Shown: piece by piece, positions 56,394 through 64,000 of the stretch | Layout of the letters: every line of letters starts with the position of its first letter | Position numbering within the stretch: the stretch's first letter is position 1 | Assembly: GCA_046350355.1 (NCBI GenBank) | Contig: JAXMAN010000004.1 | Location: 1-64,000 of the forward strand | Origin: UBA966 sp046350355 | GTDB lineage: Bacteria > Planctomycetota > Phycisphaerae > Phycisphaerales > SM1A02 | Reading direction: 5' to 3' | DNA length: 64,000 bases | Translations under genes and position numbers: made by a program | The notes under the pieces: generated by a model | Seen by the model: the letters and a program-made list of their open reading frames with translations, nothing else | Databases searched by the model: none | What the model was told of the DNA's origin: nothing

Positions 56394-58321
56394 GGCGCGC
56401 CCGAGGTGGACTTGGGCGCGGGCACGGGCGCGGGCACGGGCGCGGGCGCGGGCGCGCCACCACCACCCGGCGCGCCACCCTGCATCTGCTGCATCATGCG
56501 CGCCTTCATCGCGTCGAAGCCCAGCGCGAGCACCGAACTTGGCACGACGAGCGCCGCTTCCCAGTCGCCGCCCTTCGCGCGCAGTGCGCCGGCGACGGGT
56601 TCGAGTCCCGCAGGCGGCTCGGGCAGCATCTCGCCTGCGCCGCCGGGCAGCGCGCCTGCGACCTGACGCGCCGCGTCGAGCAGCTCGCCCACGCCCAGGA
56701 AGACGACGAGGTCCGGGTCCGGCACCAGCCACGGCTGCATCGAGCGCACGACGCCGTTCTGCGCGAGCGTCTTGGCATCGGCGCCGCCGCTGGCCGCCGC
56801 GACCGCGCGGTCGAGCACGTCGGTGCGCTGGCTGTAGGTCACGACGAGCGCCCCGGGGACCTCCTTCGCGAAACCGTGCAGCCCGCGAGCGCCGACGATC
56901 ACCTGCTTGAGCAGGCGCAGCGTCGGATCGCCGCCGCCGCCGGTGACCGTCTCCTTCAGCGCGAACGCCGTGACGCGCGCGCCGCTCTTGAGCTCGCGCT
57001 CGGCCTCCCAGACGGCTTCGGACTTCACGCCTTCGCGCTCGCCTGCCTGGCCGAGGATCCACTGGTGCAGCGCTTCCTTCACCGCCGCGGGGTCCTTGCA
57101 TTCGACGACGAAGGCCGCGTCGTTGAAGAGCCCGCCCGCGAGCACGCCAAGCTTGCTCGGATACGCCGCGACCTGCAGCCCCGTCACCTTGTCCTGCACC
57201 GCGTCAAGCCAGGGCGGAAGCTGCAGCGGCTCCGCGCCGGGCACCGTCGCGAGGAACTGCTGCACATGCTTGATGCCGCCGACCGCGGCGAAGTCGAAGC
57301 CCGCCGCGCCGTAGTAGGGATTGGCCGGGAGGCGGCCGAGCGCCGCAGCGGGCGCGCGCGGCGTGGCGCCCGCGGGCTGCATTGCCTTCGCGACCTCGCT
57401 CTCGGGCGCGAAGCGCGCGAAGGCGCGCACGCCCACCGCGAGCGCGTCGAAGTCGAAGGCGACGACGCCGTCGCGGATCTGCGCGACGATCTCCGCGCCG
57501 CGGTCGCGCGCCTGCTCGAGCTTCTTCATGTCCGGCGCGCCGCCCGCGCCCGCCGCGCCGCCGCCGAGCGCCAGCGCGCGCGCGGAACCGGGATCGACCG
57601 GCGCCTGCTTCATCGCCTCCGCGCCCTCGCGGAAGATGCGGTCGCCCGCCCACGCGACGAGGTCCGCGCGCCGCGCGATCTCCGCACCGCGCGCGCCCAG
57701 CCGCTGCGCGAGCACGGGGCCGAGGCCTTCCTTCGGGTCGTAGTTGCGAGCGCTGCGCGCGTCCTGCGCGAGGATCAGGTGCGCGCCGGCCTCGCGCGCG
57801 AAGAGCGTCATCGGAACCGAGTTCGCGCGGTACGCGTCGGGGCCCATCTCGGGCTGCGGCGTGAGGTTGCCCGCGATGAACGCCTTCGCGTCCGTCACCG
57901 GCACGGCGATCACGGGCACGAGCTCCTGGTCGAGCGGCTCGAGCCAAAGCGCGACCGCGCCGCGGTCGTCGAAGCCCGCGCCAAAGCCCAGCCACGCCTT
58001 CAGCAGGTCGATGGGCCGTCCGCCGAGCCCCGTCTCCGCGCGGCCCATGCGGTCGATCGCCTGCTGCAGATCGTCGCTCGCGCCCTTGGGGCTGGGCAGG
58101 AGGATCGCGCTGGCGGCGTTGCCCGGCACAAGCTTCGCGGCCGCGTCGAACGCATCGGCCGCGCGCGCGGGCGCGGCGGCGAGCACTCCGACGAAAAGGA
58201 AAGCGCACGCGGCGATCAGGCCGCGTGCGCTGGTGGCGCGATTGGGTTGCGCGTCGTCGCGGTCGGTGCGAAGGACGCGGACGACGCTGGCGCGAGGGCT
58301 GGTGCGGTGGCTGAGGCGCAT
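56390..58321 (-). CDS. Exported protein of unknown function
   Basis: The 643-residue product is not recognised. It has a signal peptide after a long basic n-region (LIAACAFLFVGVLAAAPARA), then a soluble domain with repeated strand patterns such as GAVALWLEPLDQELVPVIAV and VTGLQVAAYPSKLGVLAGGL, and ends in a low-complexity PAPVPAP tail. Planctomycete genomes hold many DUF3352-like exported proteins of this style, but I cannot place it firmly. It precedes folP with a coupled GTGA junction and starts four bases after the gpx stop, so the three may share a transcript; a TATCCT hexamer also lies six bases before its ATG. Confidence 0.7.
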   Translation of the reverse strand: MRLSHRTSPRASVVRVLRTDRDDAQPNRATSARGLIAACAFLFVGVLAAAPARAADAFDAAAKLVPGNAASAILLPSPKGASDDLQQAIDRMGRAETGLGGRPIDLLKAWLGFGAGFDDRGAVALWLEPLDQELVPVIAVPVTDAKAFIAGNLTPQPEMGPDAYRANSVPMTLFAREAGAHLILAQDARSARNYDPKEGLGPVLAQRLGARGAEIARRADLVAWAGDRIFREGAEAMKQAPVDPGSARALALGGGAAGAGGAPDMKKLEQARDRGAEIVAQIRDGVVAFDFDALAVGVRAFARFAPESEVAKAMQPAGATPRAPAAALGRLPANPYYGAAGFDFAAVGGIKHVQQFLATVPGAEPLQLPPWLDAVQDKVTGLQVAAYPSKLGVLAGGLFNDAAFVVECKDPAAVKEALHQWILGQAGEREGVKSEAVWEAERELKSGARVTAFALKETVTGGGGDPTLRLLKQVIVGARGLHGFAKEVPGALVVTYSQRTDVLDRAVAAASGGADAKTLAQNGVVRSMQPWLVPDPDLVVFLGVGELLDAARQVAGALPGGAGEMLPEPPAGLEPVAGALRAKGGDWEAALVVPSSVLALGFDAMKARMMQQMQGGAPGGGGAPAPAPVPAPVPAPKSTSGAP

Positions 58322-58325
58322 CGCC

Positions 58326-58925
58326 TCAGGATACGGGCTTCTCCGCGAGCGCCTTCTCGATCGCCTTCTTCAGCTCGTCCCCGCGGGGCTTCACGTTCGA
58401 CGCGAAGAACGCGATCGGCTTGCCGTCGCGGCCGATGAGGTACTTGCCGAAGTTCCAGCTCGGCAGCATGCCCGTGCACTGCGCGAGGTACGCGTAGATC
58501 TCGTTCTGGCCGGCGCCGGCCTTGACCTGCACCTTCTGCATGATCGGGAAGGTGACCGAGTACTCCTTCGAGCAGAACTGCTTGATCTCCTCGCTGGTGC
58601 CGGGCTCCTGGCCGCCGAAGTCGTTGCACGGGAAGCCGATGACGACGAGGCCCTTGTCCTTGAACTCGTTGCTGAGCTTCTCGAGGTCGCCGTACTGCGG
58701 CGTGAACCCGCAGCGGCTGGCGACGTTGACGACGAGCGTGACCTTGCCCTTGTACTGGGAGAGGTCGACGGGCTTGCCGTCGAGGCCGGTGGTCTTGAAC
58801 GAGTAGAAGCTCTTGGTCTTCGCGGCGGCGGCGGCGTCCTTCTCGGGCTTGGCTGCCTGACCGGCGCCGAAGCCGGTGACCATGGCGACGGTGCCGAGCG
58901 CGGCGGCGAGCAGTTTGCGGCTCAT
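58326..58925 (-). CDS. Secreted glutathione peroxidase-like thiol peroxidase
   Basis: The 199-residue protein has an N-terminal signal (LLAAALGTVAMVTGFGAG) and the glutathione peroxidase fold with the peroxidatic Cys in NVASRCGFTPQY, FPCNDFGGQEPG supplying Gln, and the Trp/Asn pair in SWNFGKYL. Cysteine rather than selenocysteine suggests a thioredoxin-dependent enzyme. Export to the periplasm is the odd feature. It ends four bases before the next gene. Confidence 0.9.
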   Translation of the reverse strand: MSRKLLAAALGTVAMVTGFGAGQAAKPEKDAAAAAKTKSFYSFKTTGLDGKPVDLSQYKGKVTLVVNVASRCGFTPQYGDLEKLSNEFKDKGLVVIGFPCNDFGGQEPGTSEEIKQFCSKEYSVTFPIMQKVQVKAGAGQNEIYAYLAQCTGMLPSWNFGKYLIGRDGKPIAFFASNVKPRGDELKKAIEKALAEKPVS

Positions 58926-59323
58926 CGGGAGGGGTCCTCGTCTGTGGGTGCTCTGCGGGCGTGCCGCGCGCGGTGCGCGGGGGTGAGCCTGAGTGTAGGC
59001 CGCGTGGGGGAAGGCAGAAAGGCAGGGTGCTGTCGGACCTCCCGGGCGGGGGGGCGCTGGGGCAGCGGCATCGTGCTCCGCGGACGGCCTTGCTCCACCA
59101 GGTTCCGCTGCGGCCTCGTGGGCGCATCATGCTTCGGCGGAACGACCCGAGGAGTATTCGGAAATCGTTCGTGCCGAAGCATGATGCTTTACGCCGCTGC
59201 GCACGATGCCGCTGCCCCTGGTCGCGCCCCCCCAACGGTGGGTTGAGCTCGCGGAAGGATGCGCTTGCTCGACGCTTCACGGATGCAGCCCCAGTAATCT
59301 CAACATCGCCCTCGGGGAACCTC
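58926..59323. other. Intergenic region holding the left structured repeat
   Basis: The 398 bases between gpx and the HNH gene contain the structured element at 59059-59218. The remaining bases show a G-run near 59045 and a less GC-rich stretch before the HNH start. No gene is supported. Confidence 0.6.
59059..59218 (+). repeat. Structured repeat element, left copy
   Basis: An 18-bp perfect outer stem (59059-59076 with 59201-59218) encloses two hairpins: CCACCAGG/CCTCGTGG (59095-59102 and 59114-59121, one mismatch) and a 15-bp perfect stem (59124-59138 with 59173-59187). Fifty bases from 59079 to 59128 are identical to the inverted copy beyond the HNH gene. It may be a mobile-element end or a structured RNA. 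Confidence 0.75.
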
Positions 59324-60301
59324 ATGGCCGATCCATACGTGGCACAGACGGACAGAGCGTGGTTCCAATTCCTGTCGGAGCGGGCCGACTGGCGGCGCGT
59401 CCCCGACCGCGGATTTGTCGATGAGGCGAACTTCTGGATGCCGCGCGCGCAGCGGCCGTTCGCAAACTTGGTTCCTGGGCAGCCGGTCTTCCTTCGGCTG
59501 AAGGCCCCCGAGCACAAGATCGCCGGGGTCGGCTACTACGCGGCGTTTCACAGCCTGGCACTCTCCGAGGCGTGGTCGCTCTTCGAATGGCGCAACGGAT
59601 GCGACTCCTACGCGAGCTTTCGGCATCGGCTGGTGCGTCTGGGACACGAGCCCGCTGAGGAGGCGCAGAGCGAGCGACGAGTCGGGTGTGTCGTCCTTGC
59701 AAACGTGGAGCTGTGGGAGCAGCGCCGCTGGATTCCATGGGGCGACCTTGAGGAGTTCAGTCCGAACACGCAGCAGGGGAAGTTCGTCCGCGACGCACGC
59801 CAGGCCGCGATGCTGCTGGCTGCGACGGAACCGTCGCTGGGTGTGGCGGCGCCGGAGTTTGCGGAACGATTCTCGCTGGTGACCGCGGACGGACGCCGTT
59901 GGCGTGACGCAGCAGCGCAGGCTGCTCGCGATGGACAGGGCGCGTTCCGGCTGCGATTGCTCGACGCATACGGCCGGCAGTGCGCGATCACAGGCGAACA
60001 CACGGAGCCCGTGCTGGACGCGGCGCACATCCAGCCGTATCTCGGCCGCGCGAGCAACCACGTGCAGAACGGACTCGTGCTCTGCAAGGAGTTCCACACG
60101 CTTTTCGACCGTGGTTACGTCACGGTCACTCCGGAGCTCCGCGTTCGTGTCTCCCCCCTGCTGCGTGCCGAGTACAGCAACGGCCGCCGCTACTACCCGT
60201 ACGACGATCAGCCGCTCGCCACGCTTCCGAAGGATGCCCGCCTCCAACCGAGCCGCGAGGCGCTCGATTGGCATGGCCGGCACGTCTTCCGCGCCGGATA
60301 G
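59324..60301 (+). CDS. HNH endonuclease with a PUA-like N-terminal region
   Basis: The 325-residue protein ends in an HNH nuclease of the HNH_2 type: CAITGEHTEPVLDAAHIQPY, NHVQNGLVLCKEFHTLFD and GYVTV contain the expected Cys, His, Asn and His residues. The N-terminal half (FWMPRAQRPFANLVPGQPVF, KIAGVGYYAAF) looks like an EVE/PUA-type small domain that can read modified bases, so it may be a modification-dependent restriction enzyme. Codon use is less GC-extreme than in neighbours, and inverted structured repeats flank it, which suggests transfer. GGGGAA lies near the ATG. Confidence 0.8.
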   Translation: MADPYVAQTDRAWFQFLSERADWRRVPDRGFVDEANFWMPRAQRPFANLVPGQPVFLRLKAPEHKIAGVGYYAAFHSLALSEAWSLFEWRNGCDSYASFRHRLVRLGHEPAEEAQSERRVGCVVLANVELWEQRRWIPWGDLEEFSPNTQQGKFVRDARQAAMLLAATEPSLGVAAPEFAERFSLVTADGRRWRDAAAQAARDGQGAFRLRLLDAYGRQCAITGEHTEPVLDAAHIQPYLGRASNHVQNGLVLCKEFHTLFDRGYVTVTPELRVRVSPLLRAEYSNGRRYYPYDDQPLATLPKDARLQPSREALDWHGRHVFRAG

Positions 60302-60329
60302 TCCCCCGCATGCACGCCCCGCCCACGAG

Positions 60330-60515
60330 GCACGGGCGCAGCGGCGCGGGGTGTCCGTGCGGAGCGGCGTAAAGCATCGCGATGCGGCACGCTGCCCTCC
60401 CGACTTCTCCTCGGGTCGTTCCGCCGCAGCGCGATGCGCCCACGAGGCCGCAGCGGAACCTGGTGGAGCAAGGCCGTCCGCGCAGCACGGACACCCCGCG
60501 ACGCGGAGCCCGTGC
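60330..60515 (-). repeat. Structured repeat element, right copy (inverted)
   Basis: Arms at 60330-60360 and 60485-60515 pair at 28 of 31 positions. Inside, 60374-60388 pairs with 60423-60437 with one mismatch. Three pairs of this inner stem differ from the left copy by changes on both strands, so pairing is kept. The central part is the reverse complement of the left copy over 133 bases (60356-60488). Confidence 0.75.
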
Positions 60516-60562
60516 CCACTCCGCGTTCCGCGCATTCACCCCGGCGCCCCCTGCTTCCTCAC

Positions 60563-61009
60563 TCAATCCCGAAAGTGCGCCAACGACCCCGCACACGCCT
60601 CGAGAAACGCCACTTCCTCCGGCGAGAAAACCCGCTCACCATGATTGGCCACCCCGAGCGTCCCCACCAGCTTCCCGCCCGCGCGCACCGGCACCACGAT
60701 CGCCCCCTCCATGCCCGAGCTCCGCGCCCCCGGCTGCACAACCCCGGTCGCATCCTTGTTCAGGTTGCACCACGTCACCGGCTCGTTCTGCGCCGCGCAC
60801 GCCCCCGCCATCCCCTTGCCGACGGGAATCACGCGGATCTTCTGCAGCAGCGGCTCCGGCAGCGGCCCGTGGACCGCGTTGAGGTGCAGCAAGTTGTCCG
60901 CGCCCAGGAAGTGCAGCGTGCCGCTGTCCGCGAGCATGTGCCGCACGATCGCGGCGAGGGCGGCGTCGGAGGTGGTCGCGTCGGCGATGGCGGAGGGAAG
61001 CGGGGTCAT
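60563..61009 (-). CDS. Small GAF-domain protein
   Basis: The 148-residue protein is a single GAF domain (LHFLGADNLLHLNAVHG, GKGMAGACAAQNEPV, GAIVVPVRAGGKLVGTLGVA, FSPEEVAFLEACAG). It has no output domain, so it may sense a small molecule and act on a partner, or be of the free methionine sulfoxide reductase-like small GAF class, though the three cysteines of that class are not clearly present. It overlaps aroC by ATGA and is thus co-translated with it. Confidence 0.82.
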   Translation of the reverse strand: MTPLPSAIADATTSDAALAAIVRHMLADSGTLHFLGADNLLHLNAVHGPLPEPLLQKIRVIPVGKGMAGACAAQNEPVTWCNLNKDATGVVQPGARSSGMEGAIVVPVRAGGKLVGTLGVANHGERVFSPEEVAFLEACAGSLAHFRD

Positions 61010-62184
61010 GGCGTGGCTTTCGGTGGGTGCAGCTCGCGGGCCAGGCGCATCGAGGCGTCGTAGTGCGCGCGCAGCTCGGCGATCGAGTCGCCGCCGTACT
61101 TGGCGAGGAAGGCGCGCGCGACCTCGAAGGCGACGACGGACTCGAGCACGACGCTCGCCGCCGCGACCGCGCTGATGTCGCTGCGTTCGTACTGGCTCTG
61201 CAGCGGCGCGTGCGTCTGCAGGTCGACGCTGGGCATGCCGCGCAGGAGCGTGGAGATCGGCTTCATCGTGCCGCGCACGACCAGCGGCATGCCGTTGGTC
61301 ATGCCGCCCTCGAGGCCGCCAGCGTTGTTGGTCGGGCGCACGAAGCCCAGGTGCGGCGCGCCCGCCTGCGCGGGGTCGTAGGCGATCGGGTCGTGCACCT
61401 GGCTGCCGAAGCGGAAGGCGCACTCCTTGCCCAGGCCGATCTCGACGGCCTTGAAGGCCTGGATGCCCAGGACCGCGAGGCCCATCCGCGCGTCCAGGCG
61501 TTCGTCCCACTGGACGCAGGTGCCCAGGCCCGCGGGCAGGCCGAAGACATGCGCTTCCACGAGTCCGCCGACGGTGTCCTGCTCGACCTTCGCGCGGTGG
61601 ATGTGCTCGACCAGGCGCGCGTCGATGGCGGGGTCGGGGCAGTAGACCTCGCTCGCGTCGCGCGCGGCGCGCAGCGCGGGCAGGTCGGCGGCGCGGACCT
61701 CCATCGTGCTCACCGCGTCGATGGCGCCGCGCACGAAGCCGAAGACCTCGATGCCGAACTCGCGCAGCAGGAGCATCGCGAGCGAGCCGGCGGCGACGCG
61801 CGCGGCGGTCTCGCGCGCGCTCGCGCGCTCGAGCGTGCTGCGGCAGTCGGTCGTGAGCCACTTGATGCTGCCCGCGAGGTCCGCGTGCCCGGGGCGCGGG
61901 CGCGTGACCGGCGGGGTCTTCGCGGCGTCGTCGATGCGGCTGTCGCGGTTGGCGACCTGGATCGCCACGGGCGCGCCGATGGTGCGGCCGCCGCGCACAC
62001 CCGCGACGAAGGCGGCGGTGTCGGTCTCGATGCGCTGGCGGCCGCCGCGGCCGTAGCCGCCCTGGCGGCGGCGAAGCTGCGCGTCGACGAAGGCCTGGTC
62101 GATGGCGAGGCCGGCGGGCAGTCCCTCGACGAGGGCCAGCAGCGTGGGGCCGTGCGACTCGCCTGCGGTGCGGTACGAGAGCAT
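61006..62184 (-). CDS. aroC: Chorismate synthase
   Basis: The 392-residue FMN-dependent enzyme makes chorismate, the last step of the shikimate pathway. It has the opening YRTAGESHGP, RRRQGGYGRGGR, RPRPGHADLAG, the SARETAARVAAGS motif and TNNAGGLEGGMTNG. Length is normal. A -10-like TATCCT lies eight bases before the ATG. Confidence 0.96.
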   Translation of the reverse strand: MLSYRTAGESHGPTLLALVEGLPAGLAIDQAFVDAQLRRRQGGYGRGGRQRIETDTAAFVAGVRGGRTIGAPVAIQVANRDSRIDDAAKTPPVTRPRPGHADLAGSIKWLTTDCRSTLERASARETAARVAAGSLAMLLLREFGIEVFGFVRGAIDAVSTMEVRAADLPALRAARDASEVYCPDPAIDARLVEHIHRAKVEQDTVGGLVEAHVFGLPAGLGTCVQWDERLDARMGLAVLGIQAFKAVEIGLGKECAFRFGSQVHDPIAYDPAQAGAPHLGFVRPTNNAGGLEGGMTNGMPLVVRGTMKPISTLLRGMPSVDLQTHAPLQSQYERSDISAVAAASVVLESVVAFEVARAFLAKYGGDSIAELRAHYDASMRLARELHPPKATP

Positions 62185-62192
62185 CGCGCGTG

Positions 62193-62198
62193 AGGATA
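62193..62198 (-). promoter_or_regulatory. Putative leaderless -10 of aroC
   Basis: TATCCT on the minus strand ends eight bases before the aroC ATG. The SDR gene diverges 68 bases away with its own site. Confidence 0.45.
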
Positions 62199-62240
62199 GG
62201 AGATCGGACGCGCGCGCCGCGGCTGCGCGCGCGCTGCGGA

Positions 62241-62246
62241 TAGGCT
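62241..62246 (+). promoter_or_regulatory. Putative leaderless -10 of the SDR gene
   Basis: TAGGCT ends six bases before the ATG at 62253. Confidence 0.35.
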
Positions 62247-62252
62247 CGGGCG

Positions 62253-63092
62253 ATGCAGACCGCCTCCGATCGCTCCGCGGACGCGCCCCGCCCCGTCGCG
62301 CTGGTCACCGGCGCCTCGGCGGGGATCGGGCTGGCCTTCGCGCGCCTGCTGGCGCAGCGCGGGCACGATCTGGCGATCGTGGCGCGCCGGCGCGAGCGGC
62401 TGGACGCGCTGGCGCACGAGCTGGCCTCCGAGCACGGCGTGCGCGTCGAGTCGGTGGCCGCGGACCTCTCCGAGCCGGACGCGCCCGCACGCGTGGTGGA
62501 TGCGACGCTCGCGGCCTTCGGGCGCATCGATGTCCTGATTGCCAACGCGGGCTACGGTCCGCGCGACGGCTTCGCGAGAACGCCCTGGAAGGAGCACGAC
62601 CGCTTCCTGCGCGTGATGCTCACGAGCTACGTGGAGCTTGCGCACCGCGCGCTGCCGGGGATGCTCGCGCGCCGCAGCGGGCGCATCGTGATCGTGAGCA
62701 GCATGGCGAGCTTCGCGCCCGAGCAGCGCGGCAGCATGTACACGCCGGTGAAGCGCTTCCTCACGAGCTGGACGCGCGCGCTGGCGCTGGAGCTGCACGG
62801 CACCGGCGTGACGGCGACGGCCTCGTGCCCGGGCTTCACCTTCAGCGAGTTCCACGACGTGATGGGCAACCGCGAGCACATGCAGAAGCTGCCGCGCTTC
62901 ATGTGGAAGAGCGCGGAGGAGGTGGCGCTGCGCTCGTGGGAGGCGGCGGAGCGCGGCGAGCCCGTCGCGATCATCGGCGGCGTGAACAAGACGATCGCCG
63001 CGCTCTGCGCGCTGCTGCCAACGCGCGCGCTGCACGCGATCGCGCCGCAGGCGCTGCGCGACCGCGGGGAGCCGGAAGCGTTCGTGAAGTGA
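62253..63092 (+). CDS. Short-chain dehydrogenase/reductase
   Basis: The 279-residue classical SDR has the cofactor motif TGASAGIG (residues 20-27), the NAG motif IANAGYG, catalytic Ser in IVSSMASF and the YxxxK pair in YTPVKRF. Arg-rich ARRRERL after strand 2 hints at NADP. The C-terminal part resembles DltE-like oxidoreductases (KSAEEVALRSWEAAERGE). Substrate unknown. Confidence 0.88.
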   Translation: MQTASDRSADAPRPVALVTGASAGIGLAFARLLAQRGHDLAIVARRRERLDALAHELASEHGVRVESVAADLSEPDAPARVVDATLAAFGRIDVLIANAGYGPRDGFARTPWKEHDRFLRVMLTSYVELAHRALPGMLARRSGRIVIVSSMASFAPEQRGSMYTPVKRFLTSWTRALALELHGTGVTATASCPGFTFSEFHDVMGNREHMQKLPRFMWKSAEEVALRSWEAAERGEPVAIIGGVNKTIAALCALLPTRALHAIAPQALRDRGEPEAFVK

Positions 63093-63112
63093 GGGTGCGC
63101 GGCCCGCGCCGC

Positions 63113-64000
63113 TCAGTCCCAGCTCGCGAATCGGCCGCCGTCCCACTCCCGGATGTGGTCGTGCCCGTCGGGGCGGTCGTTCGCGGAGGCGCGCTGCACG
63201 ATCAGCCAGAAATCGAGGATTTCCGAGGGATCCGCGCGGCAGCCGTCGTCGTTGCGGAAGAGCTCGTCGCCGGTGGATGGCGGCCCGCCGGGGCACGGCT
63301 CGCGGCCGAGCAGCCCCTGCCCGGAGCCTGGCGAGATCGTCAGCCAGTCGCAGTGGTTGTCGCTCATGATGACGCAGCCGCGCCAGATCGGACCCTCGGT
63401 CGCGACGTTGGTCACGGTGCGCGAGGTCACCTCGCCCGTCTGCGGATCAGTGAGCGCCCCGCCACGCGGCCCGCGGTTGCCGACGGTCGGCGAGCACGCG
63501 CCATCCGCAGCGCTGCACGCCTGACGGCGGCGCGCCGTCGGGTCGAGCGGCATCGCGGCGTAGGAGCAGTTCGAGCGCTTCGAGAGATCCACCTGGAAGG
63601 CGTTCGCGCCGATCTCTCGCGCGCGGCCGGCGGCGGGATCGTGCGCCTTGCCGGAGGGCCGGTACGGCTGGACCGCGCGATTGCGCTCGCCGGGCGAGAC
63701 GAGCAGCTCCGGATCCACGAACCCGCGCGCGACGAGGATCCCCCACATCGTCGCGTGGTCGTTCAGGCGCTCGTCGGGATGGTGCGTGACCGGATCGCGT
63801 TCGAGCTCGCTTGGAAGCGGGAAGCTGCCGCTCAGGTCCGCCTGCGCGGCCAGGATCCCCGCGTGCACCTGCTTGAGCTGCTGCGAGTCGGCGGTCTTGC
63901 GGCTGACATGCCTCACTTCCTCCCCGATGCACGCCGCGGCCACCGCGCCGCCGCCGATCAGGAGGACCACCGCCACGACATCGGCGCGTCCAGGCCCACT
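63113..64000 (-). CDS. Pseudopilin-like protein, 5' end outside the window
   Basis: The frame stays open to the window edge, so the gene is partial. The visible N-terminal part is a hydrophobic helix (DVVAVVLLIGGGAVAAACIG) followed by VSRKTADSQQLKQVHAGILA, the pattern of planctomycete type II pseudopilin-like proteins, where a prepilin helix is followed by an R....QC..NLKQ-like segment. The globular part holds several cysteines and two Asn/Gly-rich loops, and the end reads DHIREWDGGRFASWD. The prepilin peptidase site would lie at or beyond the edge. Confidence 0.62.
   Translation of the reverse strand, partial: SGPGRADVVAVVLLIGGGAVAAACIGEEVRHVSRKTADSQQLKQVHAGILAAQADLSGSFPLPSELERDPVTHHPDERLNDHATMWGILVARGFVDPELLVSPGERNRAVQPYRPSGKAHDPAAGRAREIGANAFQVDLSKRSNCSYAAMPLDPTARRRQACSAADGACSPTVGNRGPRGGALTDPQTGEVTSRTVTNVATEGPIWRGCVIMSDNHCDWLTISPGSGQGLLGREPCPGGPPSTGDELFRNDDGCRADPSEILDFWLIVQRASANDRPDGHDHIREWDGGRFASWD

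Noticed and set aside
59059..60515. Structured repeats as integron attC sites around a gene cassette
   Set aside because: attC sites in a cassette array are in the same orientation, whereas these two are inverted, and no core RYYYAAC-type site or integrase is visible.

Overview
The window is a very GC-rich bacterial chromosome segment that looks like a member of the Planctomycetota, most likely class Phycisphaerae. The reasons are family-level: exosortase genes together with two secreted proteins ending in a PGPGALA / hydrophobic helix / RRRR sorting tail, two secreted proteins ending in paired dockerin-like DxxxDGxVDGADL repeats, a DUF1080 protein, a sialidase-like lipoprotein, a huge TPR protein and a pseudopilin-like protein at the right edge. 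No rRNA, CRISPR array, recognisable transposase or replication origin was seen.

Layout. 1-3221 holds a secretin-type outer-membrane protein read leftward, with its terminator. 3492-11432 is housekeeping on the plus strand: carA, priA, then the two first subunits of 2-oxoglutarate dehydrogenase (kgd/sucA and odhB/sucB). 11476-14256 is a secreted PQQ-type sugar dehydrogenase-like protein with PKD and dockerin-like parts, bounded on both sides by the same 32-bp perfect palindrome. 14384-32070 is one 17.7-kb leftward gene run: polysaccharide export protein, exosortase, EpsI-like partner, 1594-residue TPR protein, Wzz/tyrosine-kinase-like protein, sugar epimerase and WecA-like phosphoglycosyl transferase, running with 4-bp overlaps into rsmH, a LysM protein, an ftsL-like gene and ftsI. 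Envelope polysaccharide/protein sorting and division genes therefore appear co-transcribed.

32237-44138 holds pyrB, an ABC transporter pair, a metallophosphoesterase, a small lipoprotein, a second PQQ-type dehydrogenase, DUF72 and DUF1080 proteins, an AI-2E-type permease, a THUMP-like methyltransferase, an FHA-GAF-HD-GYP protein, thioredoxin and tRNA-Ala(GGC). 44170-47161 is an accessory stretch: a sorted secreted protein followed by three coupled genes and a broken fourth copy of an unrecognised membrane-protein family. 47165-58925 holds a dockerin-like secreted protein, an aldehyde dehydrogenase, a sialidase, an MCP-like receptor, fumC, another sorted protein, folP, an unrecognised exported protein and a glutathione peroxidase. 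59059-60515 is an HNH endonuclease gene between two inverted copies of a structured repeat. The window closes with a GAF protein, aroC, an SDR oxidoreductase and a truncated pseudopilin-like gene.

Two things deserve most attention. First, at least fourteen operon-leading genes have a TANNNT -10-like hexamer only 6-10 bases before the start codon and no Shine-Dalgarno sequence, suggesting that leaderless mRNA is the normal mode for housekeeping genes here. Second, the HNH-flanking elements carry a long outer stem and an inner hairpin with compensatory base changes between copies, and the tandem RFNQ/GYCG membrane family at 45111-47161 matches nothing I recognise.
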